Positions 33,882-33,970 of a DNA stretch of 33,970 nt are shown here, in pieces. The notes beneath the pieces are model-generated. The model was not told the origin of the DNA. It searched no databases and saw only the letters and a list, made by a program, of their open reading frames with translations. The position numbers and the translations under genes were made by a program. How positions within the stretch are numbered: position 1 is the first letter of the stretch; each line of letters starts with the position of its first letter. The stretch is from Salinicola sp. (GTDB lineage Bacteria > Pseudomonadota > Gammaproteobacteria > Pseudomonadales > Halomonadaceae): contig NZNW01000046.1 of assembly GCA_002695065.1 (NCBI GenBank), positions 1-33,970 of the forward strand, given 5' to 3'.

Positions 33882-33905
33882 CCTGGCCACCGTCCGGTGG
33901 CCAGG
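33882..33905 (+). terminator. hairpin after the OmpW gene
   Basis: A perfect 10-bp stem (33882-33891 with 33896-33905) with a 4-base loop, 30 bases after the stop codon. No T tract follows. The remaining bases to 33970 show no gene. Confidence 0.5.
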
Positions 33906-33970
33906 CATATGGCGCGCCGAATTGACGTCCCCCGCCGAGATTTTTGCCCAAAACTCTAGACTTACGTCGG

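Overview
The window is GC-rich, densely packed DNA from a gammaproteobacterium, most probably a halophile of the Halomonadaceae. Three things point there: the GH13 alpha-glucosidase has its catalytic residues at the numbers I recall for the Halomonas sp. H11 enzyme (D202, E271, D333); there is a BetT-like osmolyte (BCCT) carrier; and the glnA / DUF4124 gene / ntrB / ntrC block sits near typA. No rRNA or tRNA gene was seen. The taxonomic call is inference from gene content.

Layout. 1-5.3 kb: a left-truncated hypothetical gene, an SSS-family sodium/solute symporter, an ATP-grasp ligase and a BetT-like carrier whose terminator lies inside the convergent ligase gene. 5.3-9.6 kb: a long BCCT upstream region with a BetI-like palindrome, dgt, a PA4872-type oxaloacetate decarboxylase and a MetE-C-like methyltransferase. 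9.6-11.4 kb: the alpha-glucosidase. 11.5-16.8 kb: the nitrogen control locus on the minus strand. Both glnA and ntrB have a readable sigma-54 promoter with an upstream NtrC-type palindrome, so NtrBC probably controls glutamine synthetase and itself. 16.8-20.9 kb: a polysaccharide-deacetylase-like protein with an altered metal motif, a nucleotidyltransferase-like protein, a 265-bp element with terminal inverted repeats and two long hairpins, and typA. 20.9-26.3 kb: a branched-chain-amino-acid-type ABC transporter (two ATPases, two permeases) facing its binding-protein gene across a shared terminator. 26.5-28.3 kb: a small acidic protein, a small secreted protein and a SIMPL-domain protein.

28.4-31.7 kb: a three-repeat type I-E-like CRISPR array without cas genes in view, followed by a Zur-type palindrome and a four-gene zinc uptake operon. 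Its first gene encodes a 48-residue, His-rich, single-span membrane peptide that shares its stop/start bases with the ABC ATPase gene. Then come the permease and a ZnuA-like binding protein carrying a (GACCAC)10 microsatellite that encodes alternating Asp-His. 31.8-34.0 kb: a YcaQ/AlkX-type DNA glycosylase, a heptanucleotide repeat, an AT-rich palindrome and an OmpW-family porin.

The items most worth a second look are the His-rich peptide of the zinc operon, the 265-bp element beside typA, the orphan CRISPR array, the sigma-54/NtrC architecture, and the deacetylase-like protein that has lost a metal-binding aspartate.
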